From positions 124,001 to 188,000 of the forward strand of contig CAJNYU010001987.1 of the NCBI GenBank assembly GCA_905331475.1: a DNA stretch of 64,000 nucleotides, written 5' to 3'. Position numbers and translations under genes: made by a program. Below are positions 61,129 to 64,000 of the stretch, in pieces; within the stretch, counting starts at the first letter, position 1; every line of letters starts with the position of its first letter. A model generated the notes under the pieces. That model did not search any database and was not told the DNA's origin. It saw only the letters and a list, made by a program, of their open reading frames with translations. Source of the stretch: Rotaria socialis. Taxonomy: Eukaryota > Rotifera > Eurotatoria > Philodinida > Philodinidae.

Positions 61129-63469
61129 CAAGGGGGAAAGTGCTGACTTCAAGCACCAAATTTTACTACAGAGCGCCTAGGGTGTTGAACAGGTGCTGAA
61201 CATGTGCTAGAGATGCTGAAACATGCTAAAGATGTTAGTAGTTGTGGAAAAGGAACAGTTTAATAAAGGAGAAGTATACAACAGGATGACATAATTCTCT
61301 GTTAAACTCATTATTTTCCCTCAATCTTGGTGAATACACTAATTCCACAACAAAAACAGAGCTGTGCCAAATTAGGAACCTGAATTAACTGAAAACTTGG
61401 ATCAAATTTTATTAGCTTGAGAATCATCATTGAATTTTGATTATTTCCCACGAATTTATTGCGTATTTTATGGAAACTCAATTTTTAACATCTGGAGTGC
61501 CCCCCAAGGATCGAAAAAACGTTTTGTTCAGATTTTAGTGCAAGTAGTTATATTTCGATAAAGTTAAGTTCCCTGATCACAAATATCATTTTAGATTCTA
61601 AAATTCATTGGATACTAAGAAAGATCTGAAGCACTCTCGGGAAGACTTAAAAACAGCTATTGGTCCAAACATGAATATTTGATTTATACTGTTTGAAAAT
61701 AGGCCCCTTCGAGACAGAATGTTTTTGTCTATCAGAGTATATAAGAACGACTTAGCTATTCAAATTTTGTTTTATCGATGAATGCTAAATACGGCCCCGA
61801 TTGTGTCATGCAGTTAGAAATAATGCTATTCTCAATTTTATGAAGTGCAGCTTTTCGAGGTTTACCAGGAAAATTTTCTTACCAAATACGTAATTGAATG
61901 TGCTCTTTCTAATAAAACTGTTTTCAAATTAAAACGCATTGTAATGTGAAGTGTTTTTGCTGCGATACTACTCTTGAAGCCGGATTTCTATCATTTGTGA
62001 CCGGTATTCGATAGTTTCAAACAGATTAATTCTCACTGACTGAATTTAAATATTGTGTTTGTTTTAAGCACAAAATCTAATTCGATTTAATTATTTCTAC
62101 AACTTTTATTTTCGGTCAGATTTTCATCCCTGGTCCCCGTCCTGGATAACGAAAAACAAAACTTACTCCAAAAGCCATGTGGACAATGTTAAAAGTTTCC
62201 AAACTTTGGGAGTCATGTTTGAGATAAAGTAGATCAATTAATAATCAATCAAATAGTTGTTTTGAATAAAATATTTTGTTTTCATATGATCCTGAAGGGG
62301 GCCAGACGTAAAAATCTGACCCAAAAACAAAAGTTATAGAATTAATTAGATCCGCTCAGATTTTGTGCTTAAAAAAATATAATATTTATATTCAGTCGCA
62401 TAGGAACTATTCTGTTTGAAACTATTAAGTAGCAGTCAAACAATGACAGAAGTTCGATTCCAATACTAGTATTGGAGCAAAAACGCTTTACATTGCATTG
62501 AGTTTTAAGTTGAAAACTCTTTCACTAGCAAGAGCACATTTAATTACGTATCCGGTAAGAGAATCTAACTGGCACACCTCGAAAAACTACACTTAATAAG
62601 ACTGAGAAAAGTAGTGTTTGTAAGTGTATCACCCGATCGGGATGGTATTTGGAATTTATCGAGAGAAAAAAAGATTGAATATCTAAGTCGTTCTTATATA
62701 TTCCGATAGAAAAAAAAACATTGTGCATTGGACGGACCTATTTTCAAACAGTATAAATCGAGTGTTCATGGATCTTTAGGTCAGTAACTGTTTTTTAAGG
62801 CTCCGAGAGAGTGCTTCATATCTTTCTTATTATTCGATGACCTTCAAAACTGAGACCATACTGGTAATCAGAAGGCTGAGCTTTATGGAAATATAACTAT
62901 CTATATTAAAACCAGCACAAAAAAGGTTTTTCGACCCTTGACGGGGCACTCAAGGTGTTAAAAATTGATTTTTGATGAAATACACAACAAACTTATGAAA
63001 AATAATCCAAATTCAATGATGATTTTCAAGCTAATAAAATGATGTGCAGGTTTCTTTTTACCAAGGAGTATGGCATTTCGCACAATATTTTTTTTGATAC
63101 CTGAGAAAAAGCACAAGCTGTACAAATGCATTGGTGATATAATGAAAAATAAACTTCTGAAAAATAATCAGAGCTTAGTGTTAGTTCTCACACTGATAAA
63201 AGAAAGATCAAACTTTTTGGTATATCATTTTGCAATTTGATATGCGGTTACTTTCGAAGGATGCTTTTCTTTTTTCTGTCGGTATTTTTTATTCTGACAT
63301 AAATCTCATTCAGATTCTGTGAATAATTCAAGAAAAAAGTCACCTCTACTATTGAAAATGAAGGTAGTTTTCCCGATTCATTTCCGTACGGCTGAAGTAA
63401 ATCTCACTATCGAAAAGGTGCTGCAGGTGCTGAGATGCTGGGGATTCCAAACCTGCACTTTCCCCTTGG
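61129..63469. mobile_element. 2.34-kb foldback element: diverged palindrome
   Basis: Ends CAAGGGGGAAAGTGCTG and TGCACTTTCCCCTTG are inverted copies, and the similarity continues inward to the middle near 62230. Paired stretches include 61415-61445 with 63005-63040 (TTTATTAGCTTGAGAATCATCATTGAATT type), 61485-61520 with 62935-62975 (GAGTGCCCC and the following CAAGGATCGAAAAA), 61628-61715 with 62745-62830 (GAAGCACTCTC; TTTATACTGTTTGAAAATAGG), and 62050-62130 with 62315-62400 (TTAAGCACAAAATCT). Arms are about 1.1 kb and clearly diverged. There is no coding frame and no convincing target duplication. Probably a non-autonomous Foldback-like transposon. Confidence 0.75.
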
Positions 63470-64000
63470 AATATTTATGCATGGATATAAAATGTACGCA
63501 CTAGATTATCTCATATATTCTATTGGACTATCATATTAGGTCAATGAAGTCAAAGTCCGTGACATAACGTTAATTGATAAAAATTTTAAGGAAAAGGAAG
63601 AGAAAAATAAATAATTAAAGATCTAATTGAAAACTTTAGGATTTATATAAGATTAGCTCGGGTCAAAGAATTTATACTTTTTAACGATGAATTCATCGAG
63701 ACAAAGTATCCTGTGGTCCAAATTATAGCAATTAGAAAGAAACGATTGCTAAATAAAAAGCAAAGAATCATGAAATGATAACATGAACAGTGAAATATAC
63801 TGAAAATTGTAACAGCTTTTAGATTAATCTGTAGTTTCATGTTAAAGGTTTTTTTTTCAGAGGTAAATTGATATGATATTTATGAAATCTTCACAATACA
63901 ACAGATTTATATAAGTGAATTGAAAAAATAAAATCCTAAAATTAGAATTAATCACAAGAGATATTCCGATGCTTAAAAAAAATAACTAGTGCCACGAATC
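63470..64000. other. Intergenic, nothing recognised
   Basis: AT-rich to the end of the window; the minus-strand frame at 63643-63840 has no protein-like features. Confidence 0.4.

Overview
The window is strongly AT-rich eukaryotic DNA. Genes have many short GT-AG introns (about 50-60 bp), and they encode conserved animal proteins: AHR, UPF1, NUP160, CHMP2B, GLRX5, CHCHD2 and a V-ATPase G subunit. There are also Asn/Gln-rich proteins and a Cys-rich repeat protein of a style I associate with bdelloid rotifers. I infer a small invertebrate genome, most likely a bdelloid rotifer such as Rotaria or Adineta. This rests on protein resemblance and gene architecture only, with no database search.

Layout. 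0-16 kb: the edge of a Cys-rich protein gene (-), a 378-bp foldback element, an unrecognised Gln/Asn-rich protein (-), a small secreted Cys-rich protein (+), 4 kb with no gene, and a complete ten-exon aryl hydrocarbon receptor homologue (-). 17-32 kb is a transposon-rich, decaying zone. It holds a hAT relic with a perfect 8-bp target duplication, further hAT-like elements, a family of C+G-rich elements with CCCAGG ends and 2-bp duplications, and a broken mariner copy. Between them lie a class VI-like myosin head that lacks its converter and is interrupted by an element, and a same-strand VPS13-type adaptor-binding (SHR-BD) domain. 32.2-38.3 kb: an intact 14-exon UPF1 whose start codon lies about 13 bp from the end of a hAT-like element. 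38.5-40.8 kb: a frameshifted FAM172/ARB2-family pseudogene.

40.8-58.7 kb is compact and gene-dense. It carries CHMP2B (+), a Pro-rich basic protein (-), mitochondrial GLRX5 (+), V-ATPase subunit G-like (-), a disordered protein (+), NUP160 (-), CHCHD2/10 (+), a tail-anchored helical protein (+) and a secretory cyclophilin (+). These are housekeeping genes of unrelated pathways: ESCRT-III, Fe-S assembly, proton pump, nuclear pore, mitochondrial CHCH protein, ER folding. Many form divergent or convergent pairs separated by 180-500 bp. I see no sign that they form one system. 58.7-64 kb has no recognisable gene. It holds a 304-bp hAT-type MITE and a 2.34-kb diverged palindrome.

The most unusual items are the truncated myosin VI-like head next to an isolated VPS13 SHR-BD domain (possible fusion gene), the CCCAGG element family, and the 2.34-kb foldback. 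Exon boundaries were read by eye from splice sites and reading phase and may be off by a base in places.
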